Source of the DNA: Deroplatys truncata
Taxonomy: Eukaryota; Arthropoda; Insecta; Mantodea; Mantidae
Length of the DNA: 64,000 nucleotides
Direction of reading: 5' to 3'
NCBI GenBank assembly: GCA_030765065.1
Contig: CM060990.1
Span: 282,251,341 to 282,315,340 of the forward strand
The position numbers and the translations under genes are program-made. Under the pieces are notes generated by a model, which was not told the DNA's origin, ran no database searches, and saw only the letters and a list, made by a program, of their open reading frames with translations. Each line of letters starts with the position of its first letter. The first letter of the stretch is position 1. Shown piece by piece: positions 1-11,189 of this stretch.

Positions 1-225
1 TCTGTTAACATGTGAATATCTGTAAAGATCATCCATGCATTTATTTTCGAACACCAATCCCAAAAATTCCGTTTCATCTGCAAGGAAAGAGCATATGGCA
101 CAAGACGGATAGAAGAGGAAGAAAATCCTTCTGGTGAATGTCACTCTGGTGTAGATATTTCTACATATGATCTTCTTGGCAGAAAAATGAAATCTGGTTT
201 CTATACTGTTTTAACTAAATAGATG
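1..225. other. Flank without recognised gene
   Basis: AT-rich sequence up to the candidate hAT terminus at 226. I see no coding, RNA or repeat signature in it. Confidence 0.4.
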
Positions 226-421
226 CAGTGGCGGCTCATGAAACTTGGTAATGGGGACTCACATTTTTAATTTTCAACATTCTCATCCATAAATGACAAT
301 TGTTTATGCACCTATGGATAGCAATGGGTTCTGGAGTGAACAACTCTAAATCACACCACAAATTACTATAAAGTGAACACTAACCAGAAATTCAGAGGTG
401 GATGGTGTTGCACTTGAATAT

Positions 422-2083
422 TCATAGCGAAGATATATCCCCCTCTCTTTTGCTGTTGAAAAGGTTGTCACTCACTCTCCAGTTGAAATCTACATGTTGT
501 GTAAGCAAAGATTTCTCAATGAAGAGCATTAGACATTCTTCTTCCATTGTACTTTGAAGAAAAGTTTTTACTTGTTTTAATGTTGAAAAACATCTTTCAG
601 CTTCTGAGGTAGTCATGGGTACAGCGGCTATTAGCTTCAGAAGTGTAGCTTCGATAATACCAGACACATTTTTTAAATTCCCTCTCATATAAAATCATTT
701 TCAATGGAGATTTTAAATGCTGGAACTTAAACAATAGATGTGCATAAATTACAGATCTCAGACTTTTTTTCAGGAAACACTTGTTTAGACCATCTAACTG
801 CTTTGAATAAAAAAGATTTGGTACCAACAGACAACCAGTGAATAAAACGTATCAAGTTCAAGACAATGTCACTAACTTCTTTTGCTACTACATTGCAAGA
901 GATGCAGATACAGGTATTTTAACAATGTCTCTTAACTGTAAATCTTCTCTGTACTCAACTGAAGTGTCATCTATGCTATTCAGAATGTTCATTAATTCTG
1001 TTTCAAATGAGGAAATGGTATGTTTTATTTTCAGCAAATCAGCTGTATTTTTCTGCATTTGGTTGTATAGGGGATCTACACGAGGCATAATTCTGCAGAA
1101 TACTTCCAGCCAAAAATTAATAAAAGACGAGAATTTCATTCTCAAAATGCAAATCCGGTATTTTATTAATAGTTGAATTTTGCCTACTAGTATTTTCAAC
1201 ATTGTTTTCTAGGTATTCCAGAAAAGCATTTTTATTTTTGTAAATTACTTGGACAGTTCTTGAGTGAAAATTGCATCTTGTACTGGAACTATGTGGAAAT
1301 CTTTTCCCTATCATTTTATCCAGAATAGCAACTCTTTTGAGGTAAGTGAAAGAAGGAATTTCTCCAATGCTGGTGAAAAATGTGTGAACCTGACTGTTCT
1401 AACTTGTAGCCTTAGCCATGATTACGTTTAGGTGATGCACATAATAGTGCACAAAGCAAGCATAAGGATATTTCTGCTTTATCAGTGTCTGAACTCCAGC
1501 AATGCAGCCACTCATGACAGTTGCACCATCATAACTTAGAGATGTTAATTTTTCTTTGTTAGTTTTGAAAACATGAGCAAGTATTTCATTGATATAATGC
1601 ACCAAGGAAAGAGCGTCATGATCAGAAGAATTCATAAAAAGCCAAAATCTTTCCACTGGTTTCCCATTCGTGGACACATAAGGAACCACTACTACAAATT
1701 GGTATTTTGAAGACACATCTGATGTTTCATCTGCTATCACAAACAAAGTCTGCACCAGCTATTTTGTACGGTATTTGTTCATGTCATACTTTAAGAATGC
1801 AACTCAATAAATCATTCTGTATTGATTTTGATGTTCACTTAAAAAGAGTTGCATAACTGAGGTGATCTTTCAAGACACCATCTAATGCAGTGGTGAAATT
1901 TATCAGACCACTAAATTTCCCCAAGTTTGATGAAGAGGCTGTTTCATCATGTCCTCTCAATGCAAGTTCAAATTTGCCAAAACTTGACACAGTTGATAAG
2001 TTTTGACAACACATACCAATTTTTTCTGACATTGTTATGCCTTGCTCTTCTTGAATGCTGTATCCAGTTGTTCTCACACACAC
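422..2083 (-). pseudogene. hAT transposase pseudogene (ZMYM1-like)
   Basis: The remnant transposase is readable in pieces across several frames. From N to C: 2083-1835 carries GKFELALRGHDET, typical of the DUF4371/ZMYM1-type region. 1755-1399 contains the catalytic-core stretch ADETSDVSSKYQFVVVVPYV and the YDGATVMSG motif. 1314-888 holds a region with a Ser-Thr-Arg-Cys stretch and many frame breaks. 688-422 is the C-terminal hAT dimerisation block with TTSEAERCFSTLKQVKTFL. No single frame spans the gene, and an N-terminal TTF/BED-type zinc finger is not visible, so it is inactive. Such proteins cut and paste hAT elements with 8-bp target duplications. It belongs to the same broad ZMYM1-like group as the copy at 32.6-35.8 kb but is clearly diverged from it. 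Confidence 0.85.
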
Positions 2084-2448
2084 AGTCTTTTTAAAATCCT
2101 TTCTAGCTTCAGTGTAGCCGATTTCACATGCTTACATTAATTATTCAAAACTGAAAATGTGAAAAACAAAATCCTTATGTAGTTGTTACATTTATAGATG
2201 ATGATGATCATTATTATTAGCTTTTAAAAACCTTTTACTGAAGAAGAGTCTATTATATTTATTAATCCTACGTTTACTGAAAAGCCTGCTTTCATAAGCA
2301 AAGTAATGTAAATCTACATTGCATCATAGGCTGCTGTGCAAAGAAGTATTTAGGCTCTCTCTCTGCAATACCAAATATATTTTGACTATTTTTCTGTAAT
2401 ATCCTAGATCAGTTACATTAATTATAATGCATCGACAACATGAAATGA

Positions 2449-2480
2449 CAGTGGCAGCTTGTGCACATTTACGTTGGTGG
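2449..2480 (+). repeat. Second hAT-end-like sequence
   Basis: CAGTGGCAGCTTGTGCAC starts at 2449 and resembles the terminus at 4440. It could mark a separate, smaller hAT copy (2449-4440) lying beside the transposase remnant. No matching 8-bp duplication was found. Confidence 0.3.
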
Positions 2481-4380
2481 GACACAACTTATAAAAATTA
2501 CACTACACAGAATCCACAACATAAATAGATCACACTTTCACTTTTCTTGAAAATAAGGCCAAAAGTAATTTTATGTACCAGTATTCATTTTTGTGTGTTG
2601 TAAACTATTCACTACACAGTCAATGTTTACCTACTAAAAGGAATAATTCACCTTCGTTAAGTTTCTCATGCATTCCAGACCTTTGTTAATAGTTTTGCTA
2701 TATACCTTGAAGTTGAATGGTTTTTCCTTCATGTATGGAAAGCCAATTTGAAGTTGAATGTATTGAAGGAGTTGTATTATATTTTAACTGTTGGGAGCCA
2801 AACTTGAAGTTTGTTGCAACCGCACATATAGTACCCGGTTTCCGGTAGCCTTCAACCCAAATGTACTTTCCGGTGGCCTTTGCCCCCAAAAAACCATTAA
2901 CTTTGTAATTTGACTGTTTCTATAAATATTATATATTTATGTTTGCCTTGGCTGCGTCAGTATTTATTTTTAGAGACATGAACGTCTTAGCAGGGCGTAG
3001 TGCAGCTAAGAATGTAGGCTTACACAGATTATAATTTTTAATTCACTCCTTTTTATTAATGCTTGATACAATTTGAATAACACTTCACTTATATAGAGAG
3101 CTGTGAGATTCTTTTGTTAAGTACTTGCACTTTTTAACACAAACTATTTTCGTCTCACACAAACACATATTCAATTTCTCGAGGACGTGTCTCGCGTCTG
3201 ATTAGTAACACTGTCTGCTAGCAATGCATCCAGTTATGAGTGCTGTCTACAAGCAACTGACTTCTAGATTTGTAAATTTTGCTATATTTCAGTTTCTGAT
3301 TGGCTAATCCTACTCCAATAGAATACCTTCATTTAACTAAAGCTTTTTCTGATTGTTGATTGGCTATTTTATGAACTGTCACAAAAAATTACATTATAAG
3401 AATGACTAGTAGCATTATTACACTTTCTTATTCATTATTGCCTCAAGGTTACCTCATTGTTAGCAGCTTTTAACGTATTATTCTCACAGCTCCTACATTA
3501 TTAAATTATGTAATACATTCGCACAACATTATTGAACATGTATACAATAATATAAACATTTAGAATGACTGTAATATACACTTTTTATATATTGTTACAT
3601 ACTCATATTGCTTTAAGGTGGGCTGTTATTATATTTATATTACATAATTTGACTGAAATCATTTAAGTGTTAAAAATACTGCCTCAACCTTTGTTCAGAA
3701 ACTACATGTAAGAATTAATGTCAGCAATAAATATAAATACTTAGGATGAAGCAGCATGTTTAAACAATATTATTGCCCATGACGTATTTTTATGGGAGCT
3801 CCAAAGTGTACTAAAAACAACAACAAAATGTAAAATTAAAGAATGCAATAAACACTAACCTTTCTATTTATAGTTAAAGCCCACTCTGCAATACTGTTCT
3901 CACTAACCATTTAAGTTTTCCTTCATGATAACACTAGCTCCATTTAAAATGTAATGTTAGTATTATTTTAGGATACATTAGTTGAAGTAAAAATGTTGAC
4001 CTCTCAAAATCACAAAATTAGGAAAGCTCCTCAGGCAGGTGCTCCTATAGGGAGGACAGGCTCACTGCACATGAGTGAGAAAACTGCCCTTAGTGAACAC
4101 TCCCTGCAACACTACTGTCACCCCCTTGCCAATCATAGCAACTACATTTAAATAAAAACATTCTACCCTGCTAAGCCTGGACACAAGGAGAATGTGCCCT
4201 GGCCCATTCTCTTCACACATATGCAACCAAGTTGTCTGCATTCACCTGAGAAGCTGTTTAAATCATGCACCACTCTTGTATAGCTACTAGAATGCATGTG
4301 GTGAAAAATTTTTTGTTTGCATAAAAAATTCTGTAATCATTTTAGGTGACAATGTATGCAGAACTTATTTAAAGATATTT
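2481..4380. other. Non-coding AT-rich stretch
   Basis: No supported gene. Short open frames here have no recognisable motif. If the hAT ends at 226/4440 or 2449/4440 are real, this is the interior of a non-coding or decayed hAT copy. Confidence 0.4.
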
Positions 4381-4517
4381 ATGGTTCAAAATTAAAGGGA
4401 GGCCATATCCCCTTGTATCCTTTAGTGTGAGCTGCCACTGAAAATGGCACTTTTGATGTGTATTTATACACAAGAATTTATTCTAACCTTTTTTCTTAAA
4501 AAAAAAAATGACCATAC

Positions 4518-4689
4518 CTTTCACAAAATCTTCACCTTTCATGTTTGAACAAGAATTGCAGATTCTATGCAGGCATCTTCTGAACTGCAAATCACATTGC
4601 TCTTTGTCTTGATTACATGTGTCATAGCACAGGTCATGCTCATCACAACATTGTGTCATTTCTGCCACAGGCAAATGTTCCACCGATAT
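4518..4689 (-). CDS. Exon of group XII-type secreted phospholipase A2
   Basis: This is a single internal exon of 172 nt. It encodes the secreted PLA2 active-site block: MTQCCDEHDLCYDTC, then a cysteine-rich helix with CDLQFRRCL. The CCxxHDxCY signature contains the catalytic His-Asp pair, and the spacing fits the group XII family (ester hydrolysis at the sn-2 position of phospholipids, normally a secreted Ca-dependent enzyme). The minus strand shows an acceptor (pyrimidine-rich tract ending TTTTATAG just before 4689) and a donor (GTATGG just after 4518). It starts in phase 0 and ends in phase 1. No upstream exon with a Ca-binding loop, and no downstream exon, was found in the window. It sits between two mobile elements: a Penelope-like copy 28 bp upstream of the acceptor and a hAT end 77 bp beyond the donor. 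It may be a live gene with large introns or a relic; the intact frame and splice sites favour the former. Confidence 0.75.
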
Positions 4690-4705
4690 CTATAAAATAG
4701 AAAAC

Positions 4706-4717
4706 AAGTTCTGATGT
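4706..4717. repeat. Target-site duplication of PLE, left copy
   Basis: AAGTTCTGATGT is repeated exactly at 8184-8195. The pair brackets the Penelope-like element. Confidence 0.75.
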
Positions 4718-4771
4718 TTATTGTATTATAATGGACAGAAGTATTGTTAATTGTGATGTTACCATATTATT

Positions 4772-5512
4772 AATTGAAGCGAGTCGTTACATATTAATTC
4801 ACATCACAATAGCGCTTGTTGTTAACTGAGAAGCGCTTTCGAGAGACATGTTTCTCTCATCTTCAGCACAAGCTGACTAGTTTCGCATTCACTCCCCTGG
4901 CCCCCAAGAAGTAATTCAGTAGATGATTTATCTGCCCTCTGCTGGGAAAAGTTGTGATCTTGTGGTCTTCAATTTGCTGCCATCTGTAGTGAAGATTGGG
5001 AACTCATCTGTCTTCTTTCTTCTCTCCTGTAATTTGATTGGATAAGCTACATCAAGTAGTCTGTAGGCGGTATTTCAAAATTCAAAATATTCTTTATATT
5101 AAGATGAATGAAAATCTTTTCCCAAATTTCCAGTTGTGAAGGAACCTGTATAGGTTTCAATAATTTTATCCCTTGTCCTATTTCATGGTTACTACTACAA
5201 AAATGATTGGAAACTGCTGATTTATGTATTTGTTTTAATTTTATATTTCTCTGATGCTCACTTAACCGTATTTATAAATTTCTTTTTATTCTACCAATAT
5301 ATGAGCCTTGGCAATAATCTTGGCATGGAATCTGATAAATACCTGATTTTTTTAAATAATTTGTTGTGTTAATTAAAGGTGTATTCAACATATTTCTCAA
5401 AGTATATATATTCTGAGGTACAAGTTGGATATGATATTTTCTGAATAATTGTTCAAAATATTTAAACATCACTGGGTAATATTCTTGTATATTAAATCGT
5501 TTTTATTCGGGT
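4772..5512 (-). repeat. PLE terminal segment, minus-oriented copy
   Basis: This ~740-bp segment holds the GIY-YIG coding end and the 3' UTR. It pairs as an inverted repeat with 7438-8175. Shared landmarks are the outer AATTGAAG and the inner GTATATTAAATC followed by TTTTATTC. Confidence 0.85.
4797..4885 (-). ncRNA. Hammerhead-ribozyme-like motif in PLE end
   Basis: Read on the minus strand, the segment has CTGAAGA (fits the CUGANGA core), then a hairpin with GAGAGA/TCTCTC arms, then GAAA, then a second hairpin with AGCGCTT/AAGCGCT arms followed by A at the expected cleavage position. This order matches a type I hammerhead: core, stem II, GAAA, stem III, UH. Hammerheads are established components of Penelope-like element ends. 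A convincing stem I is not visible, so catalytic competence is doubtful. The inverted partner is at 8060-8145. Confidence 0.5.
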
Positions 5513-7335
5513 TCTGTAAGGTAGTGGTTGTATGTAAGGTATGTTTGTTTTTGTATCTGCTAATTAAATTATTAATGAGCTGCGGTTTGAATCCATTTTA
5601 AATAGCTACATTCTGAATATATTTTCATTCAACAACATAATCTTCTTTTTCAAAAGGCACATTAATCAATCTATAGACCAAGCTCCTAAAAACAGCATGC
5701 TGGTGTGAAGTAGGGTTGTAGAAATTATTTTTTATATAATTATCCACATGAGTGGGTTTTCTGTAAATACCAAACTTTATATTGTCTTTTCTTTTTATAA
5801 ATAAGTCCAAAAAAGGCAATGTATTATTTGTTTCTATTTCCATAGTGAATTTAATATTTATGTCTTGGCTGTTCAAAATATTCAAAGGCTAAATTTATAC
5901 AATGTTGAGGAATAATAGCAAAAACGTCATCTACATATCTGTGCCAAATTTTGAAAATATGCGTATGTGAAGCAGTGACAGCTTTTTCCAAAGAACTCAT
6001 ATAAAGGTCTGCAAGAAGAGGAGACAGTGGATTACCTATTGCCAGGCCATGTGTTTGTTTATAAAAATTCTTGTTAAAGGTAAAAACGTTTTGAGTGATA
6101 CAGCAGGTTGTAAGTGCAATCATTTCTTGAATATAATTCTCTTTTAAGTTAAGTGATGTTAACCAAGTTTTCAACAAATCTGGAATGTTATCTGTAGGTA
6201 CATTGGTGAATAAAGATGTAACGTCAAAGGGCACTAATAAATCATCTTTACTAATTGTGAAGTTCTGAATATTATTATTTAATTCTGTGGAGTTCTTGAT
6301 ACTTAATGATGGAAATTTTTCTAAGGATGTGAATTCTTTTGTCAACCATTTAGGTAAGCCATAGCTGGGCGAAACCATATTGTTAAATATAGGTCGCATA
6401 CTATTGCCTGTCTTACGAGTTTTTGGTAAGCAATACATCTTAGATAAGGTTGGGTTACTGCTTTAGCTGTCGTATTTTATCAGCTGGTATTACTGTTGAC
6501 TGTGATAGAACTTGGTTAACCTGTTTTATGCACAAATTCAAAGGATCCTTACTAATTGTCTCATAGTCATAATTTTTTAAAAATTCTTTAACTCTATAGT
6601 AGTAGTTGTCAGTATTTAAAATTACAATTTGGTTACCTTTGTCTGGTTTTAAATATACAACCGGTTTCTCATTGAGTTTTTAATGGTTTTTTGCTAAAGT
6701 TGTTATTCATAGTGAAATGCATATTTTTAATAAGTTCTGTACATTGTAATTTTAAACTGCTGGCTGTAGCTGAATTTAAACCATGAGTGGCTATTTCTGT
6801 ATCTGCTATGTAATCTTGAACGTTGTTGGAAAAAGAAATACAAGTTTTAAATCCTTTTTCAAGTAATTGTAATTCTTCAAAGATTGATCAGACTGCTTAA
6901 CTTGCATTCTTTATCTTATTGTAATTCAAATATGGCAGCTGTGATTCTTTTAAATAATAAGGTTTTTTCTTTAGAATATAAGTTTTTGTTCTGCATAATG
7001 TATTGAAATTGGGAATAACATCTATCTTCAAAGTTATTCCACATTTGAGGTCCCAAAGCTTTTGTTAGCAATAAATGCAATTCATATAGTTGTAATTGAA
7101 TATGGTTGAGGTTACTGTAGTGTTTGGAAATTTCAGTTTTCAGAATGTTTCTTTCTGCTGTTTTTTGATGATGGCCTTTACCAGTATATTTAATATATTT
7201 CTTAACAAAACATGGAACCACCATATATGTAAGACATAGCTGTATAAATTTAATACTAGCTAATAAACTTCTTTCTTTTTTAAGTTGCAGTTTATCATAA
7301 TTTTTTAGGTTAGACTTTTGTTCTTCTAAATACAT
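5272..7335 (-). pseudogene. Penelope-type RT with GIY-YIG endonuclease, broken
   Basis: The gene would encode about 690 residues but is split over several frames. 7335-6916 is the lysine-rich N-terminal region. 6438-5851 is the reverse transcriptase core, with DVTSLFTNVP, then GLAIGNPLSPLLADLYMSSL, then the catalytic YVDDVFAI box. 5885-5625 is the downstream thumb/linker with FLDLFIKRK. 5472-5272 is the GIY-YIG endonuclease start, with GIYQIPC and YIGRIKRNL. The order RT then C-terminal GIY-YIG is diagnostic for endonuclease-bearing Penelope-like elements, which prime reverse transcription at nicked target DNA. The gap at 6440-6915 is also coding-like but out of frame. Frameshifts and stops make it inactive. 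Confidence 0.88.
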
Positions 7336-7437
7336 ATTAAAATATGGAATTCGTTCCTGCTGACACTTGTTGAAGTGGATTGCCTGTTAGTCGTCCTTTT
7401 ATTCACTTCCCTGGCCTGAAAGCCCAACATAGATTAT

Positions 7438-8175
7438 AATGGAATAAAAAGGATTTAATATACGAGAAATTCACATAACACCCAGTGATGTTTAAATATT
7501 TTGAACAATTATTCAGAAAATATCATATCCAACTTGCACCTCAGGATATATATACTTTGAGAAATATGTTGAATACACCTTTAACTAACACAACAGATTA
7601 TTTAAAAAAAATCAGGTATTTATCAGATTCCATGCCAAGATTATTGCCAAGGCTCATATATTGGTAGAACAAAAAGAAATTTAAAAATACAGTTAAGTGA
7701 GCATCAGAGAAATATAAAATTAAAACAAATAGATAAATCAGCAGTTGCCAAGCATTTTTGAGTAGTAACCACGAAATAGGACCAGAGATAAAATTATTAA
7801 AACCTATACAGGTTTCTTCACAACTGGAAATTTGGGAAAAGATTTTCATTCATCTTAATATCAAGAATATTCTGAATTTTGAAATACCGCCTACAGACTA
7901 CTTGATGCAGCTTATCCAATCAAATTACAAGAGAGAAGAAAGAAGACAGGTGAGTTCCCAATCTTCACTACAGATGGCAGCAAATTCAAGATCACAACCT
8001 TTCCCAGCAGAGGGCAGATAAATCATCTACTGAATTACTTCTTGGGGATCAGGGGAGTGAATGAGAAACTAGTCGGCTTGTACTAAAGATGAGAGAAACA
8101 TGTCTCTCGAAAGCACTTCAGTTAACATCAAGCGCCATTGTGATGAGAATTAATGTTTAACGACGCACTTCAATT
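7438..8175 (+). repeat. PLE terminal segment, inverted copy
   Basis: Plus-oriented partial copy of the endonuclease end and 3' UTR. The frame from 7485 matches the minus-strand frame at 5472 almost residue for residue, then breaks near 7610. It forms the second arm of the element's inverted repeat. Confidence 0.85.
8060..8145 (+). ncRNA. Hammerhead-like motif, decayed second copy
   Basis: Counterpart of the motif at 4797-4885. The core reads CTAAAGA instead of CTGAAGA. The GAGAGA/TCTCTC hairpin and GAAA are kept, and the last hairpin has mismatches. The core change would be expected to abolish cleavage. Confidence 0.35.
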
Positions 8176-8183
8176 CAGTTTAT

Positions 8184-8195
8184 AAGTTCTGATGT
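8184..8195. repeat. Target-site duplication of PLE, right copy
   Basis: Exact repeat of the 12-mer at 4706-4717. Confidence 0.75.
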
Positions 8196-8639
8196 GTTAA
8201 TTTACATGACTTTCTTTACCTACTATCATTTATTTTTATATAGCTTCTTCAAACCACTCTTACAAAAGCTTATTATTGTATCTATTTCATATTAAATAAG
8301 ATCATGTTTACAGAAAGAGTTTCATAACACATTTCCTTCCTTACAATCAATACCCTGCCTGAACCTATTAGGGAATTGCCCACATATACTTTTAACAAAC
8401 ATGTGTCCAAATGGCTAAGGACTCAAGCATTTTACACCTAGCTGAATTTATGTAAAAAAATTACACATTTACATTTGTTTTAATGTTACTATCTATTTTT
8501 ATGCATGTAATGTTTGTTATTGGACAATGCCTATTTCATAGTGAGTCTGATTAATGGTTGAAAACAATAAATTTTAAATTTCCTTATAAGTGCAAGCTTG
8601 AAACAGGAAACTGAACTGATTGTCAAATGTTTAAAAGCA
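8196..8639. other. Non-coding stretch
   Basis: AT-rich, with no supported feature. If the phospholipase gene is real, this is part of its intron. Confidence 0.4.
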
Positions 8640-9300
8640 GGTCACTATATGCTACACTTGAAATTCCATTCCCTTTCCACGATATGATGAGAAACAAATA
8701 AATTCTCACAGTGCTTTAAAAATTTACAAAATATTGAAAAATTTAAACCTATAGCAATGTATAACTCAGGAATTGCTGATGCCACACAAAAAACAAACAT
8801 TTGAAATAAATTGTCTCTTTTAAAGAAATCTATATTTTCTTTGCAGTAAATTTTGTACATCTCTTATGGTTTACTATTTACACAAAATTATACAAAATTC
8901 TGTCTGAACGAAGAGGACTTCATAGGCTACTCCCAGAAAATTCAAGATATATATTTTATTTGTCATGTTAACATCTTAAATACATAGTATTTTAATAAAA
9001 AGAGTTAGGCATTTTAAGATAACAAAATATAATGAAAAATGTTCCATGTAAAGGGTAGTTTGGGTTGGGGGATTTTCTTTAAAGTCCTCCTGTTGCATTT
9101 TTGGAAGGTACTGAACTTAAATACCAAGTCTGGTATTTATTCAACATTTCGTTTTTGAGTTATGCTGTACAACATCTCTCACACTCTCACTCACAAACAG
9201 AGATATTTCTCTTCAAAGCATGTGCTTTTGGTGAAATCTGGATATGGAATTTTTTAGTAGAATGGAATTAATTCCTCTACTGCAGGTACATGGTAGACAA
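8640..9300 (+). repeat. Dispersed repeat R1, full-length-like copy
   Basis: This repeat family recurs in the window. Landmarks in order are AAATTCCAT, TTTTATTTGTCATG, CCATGTAAAGGGTAGTT, CCAAGTCTGGTATTTA, GAGTTATGCTGT, a CA-rich run and TGGAAT near the end. Related copies lie at 16565, 21030, 24366, 30415, 31735, 48620 and, as monomers, 56632. No protein-coding frame is conserved between copies, so it is probably non-autonomous or non-coding. Its class is unknown. Confidence 0.65.
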
Positions 9301-9415
9301 AGTAGTATGTAATCAATGACTTCCTATAATCTAACACTACAAAGTGTGTGGTAGAGAAAGTAATATATAATTAATGCCTTTCTATATTCTAACACTACAG
9401 GGAGTAACTGCTTAT
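9291..9415. repeat. Imperfect ~62-bp tandem duplication
   Basis: Two adjacent units share GGTAGA(C/G)AAAGTA, then an AT-rich stretch, then CTAACACTACA. They flank the distal end of the R1 copy. Confidence 0.6.
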
Positions 9416-9419
9416 AATG

Positions 9420-10448
9420 AGGAACTAAATAAAAACAGTAATGTTTTATAGCATTGTGTGTATATTATATTCAATTTTGAAACAACAAAATATGTAATAT
9501 AGAAATAAGCAATACTCCAAACATTTAGTTTTTTTGTAGGACTGCAAGGCTACAAAATACTACTGTATGACTGGATATAAGCCTACGCTGCACATGCTTT
9601 ATTATAGTTCAACCAGATGCACCTCAAGTTGTTCCTGATGAATTACTGTCTGCCAAACAGTAGCAAACATACACAATAGAATGATGTTGCTGTTTCTGCA
9701 CATCAAATACCTATGACCTTGGAGTTTATAAACATCAACTTTAAGCCAACAGAGCTTAAAATTTTGCAGAGCATAGTATATTATTTTTATAAACGAATAT
9801 GTAAGGATGACATCAAAACACATTTTGATTTACTTATTCATTTATTTATAACCTTAATTTTCACAGATTAGACATCAATCATACCTGAGTTTTTCACATA
9901 AAGTCAATAGGTAGGACATGTTTTCTGCAACTAAATTGTTAAAACAACAAAAAAGATAAATAATACAAGAACTTATAACATTCAAACACTAATAAAACAC
10001 AATTACAGGAATGTGTAACTCTGACGTAACTGACTATTTCTCCACTTATTCAAATGGCATTATCTAGGCATGTACCATTACAAAAAAGCTCATATTTTTG
10101 CAGATATATTACAGCAGAAGCAGAAACTTACATTTAGGATACATAAATTTTAAGCTCTGGGGAACCAAAACTTTATTGCTTTATGAAAGCACGATTATGA
10201 ACCACAAAAATGTTTATACAGGCATACACAGAATTCCTTGTATTCAAAAGGCATTAACAAGTGTTGATCCTCTATTTTCATTATATTATGGACAAATACT
10301 TTACAGGCACCAAAGGAGTAAACTTTAACTGCAAAACTATTCCAAATACTCCAAGAATTTTTAAGGAATTCTTTTTAAGGAATGTACTAGAGATTTGTAA
10401 ATTCTACATTTATGTATATTAACATCATGTTACCCCCAATATTACCCG
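9420..10448. other. Non-coding stretch
   Basis: AT-rich, with no supported gene. Short frames on both strands (for example minus 9823-9602) show no known motif. Confidence 0.4.
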
Positions 10449-10723
10449 TTCTCCGTGGTGTAGTGGTTACTTCCTCTAGTTCCCAAGGTCACGGGTTGAA
10501 ACCCGGTGGAGGGTGATGGATTTTTTTCAGGTGTAAAAATCCTTAGCATAGCCTCCTTCAGAAGGGAAGTACAGCCGGCGATTCTGTGTCATAGATTTAC
10601 AGCACATAAAAGAATCTCAAGCCTGATAAAGAGGCCTCTGAGAAAAATTACCAGTCTTTCATGCCCAATATAGAATGTGCGAGAGTTCATTGCAAATTTT
10701 GTGTTTACTTCACTTGAACTGCC
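10449..10723 (+). mobile_element. tRNA-derived SINE
   Basis: The 5' part is tRNA-like. GTGGTGTAGTGGTTA matches an internal Pol III A box, and CACGGGTTGAAACCCGG a B box about 30 bp later, including the T-arm-like GGGTT/AACCC pairing. A tRNA-unrelated body follows to about 10700. The right end is cut by the truncated LTR at 10724. SINEs of this type are transcribed by Pol III and moved by LINE enzymes. No partner LINE can be assigned. Confidence 0.75.
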
Positions 10724-11189
10724 CCACGTGGTGGATAATGTTTCTCACGTAATGTTGCTTACCTCACGCGTGCAGCCATATTGTGTGACGTCATTCGTCG
10801 GTCGCCTGCTAACTTCATCTGGCGTAGCAATCTATATGAATTAGTTTTAAGGTTATGTATATTTTCTTCCGGCCAGCTATTTAGGTAGGCATTTAATTCT
10901 TGCAGGGTGTGAAGCGGAAAAGGAATCTTTTATCCAAAAAATTACTAGTGAAGAAATGTGTTTTATAATGTTTTATTGTCGAACACGTGCACTAACACTT
11001 TCACAAATTTATCTTGATAATCGCCATACTGAAACTGTTTATAATAACTTCTCACTTTTAACTCACGTACTTCAATTTTTGTATATAAGTGACTTTGTAA
11101 TATTTTAGATCTTTAATGATTTTCACTGCGTGTAACTTGGTGAACTGAGCGGCCAACGTATAATGTACGGAGAATTTTGTATAACTGCA

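Larger units (their letters stand above)
226..4440 (-). mobile_element. hAT element, decayed (candidate ends)
   Basis: The left end reads CAGTGGCGGCTCATG from 226. The right end, read on the minus strand from 4440, is CAGTGGCAGCTCACA. These look like matching hAT terminal inverted repeats, and they enclose a minus-strand hAT transposase pseudogene. The flanking 8-mers (aatagatg and aaaatggc) do not match, so either the target duplication has decayed or the two ends belong to different copies. A third end-like sequence lies at 2449 and raises the second possibility. The family call is firm from the transposase; the boundaries are inferred. Confidence 0.5.
4718..8183 (-). mobile_element. Penelope-like retroelement with inverted ends
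   Basis: The ~3.47-kb insertion is bounded by an exact 12-bp duplication. On the minus strand it carries a broken reverse transcriptase plus GIY-YIG endonuclease gene (7335-5272). The 3' part (endonuclease end plus 3' UTR) is present a second time, inverted, at 7438-8175. Terminal duplicated segments of this kind, in direct or inverted orientation, are known for Penelope-like elements. The inverted copy and the main copy differ at scattered bases. The element lies in the intron just upstream of the phospholipase exon, in the same orientation as that gene. Confidence 0.88.
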
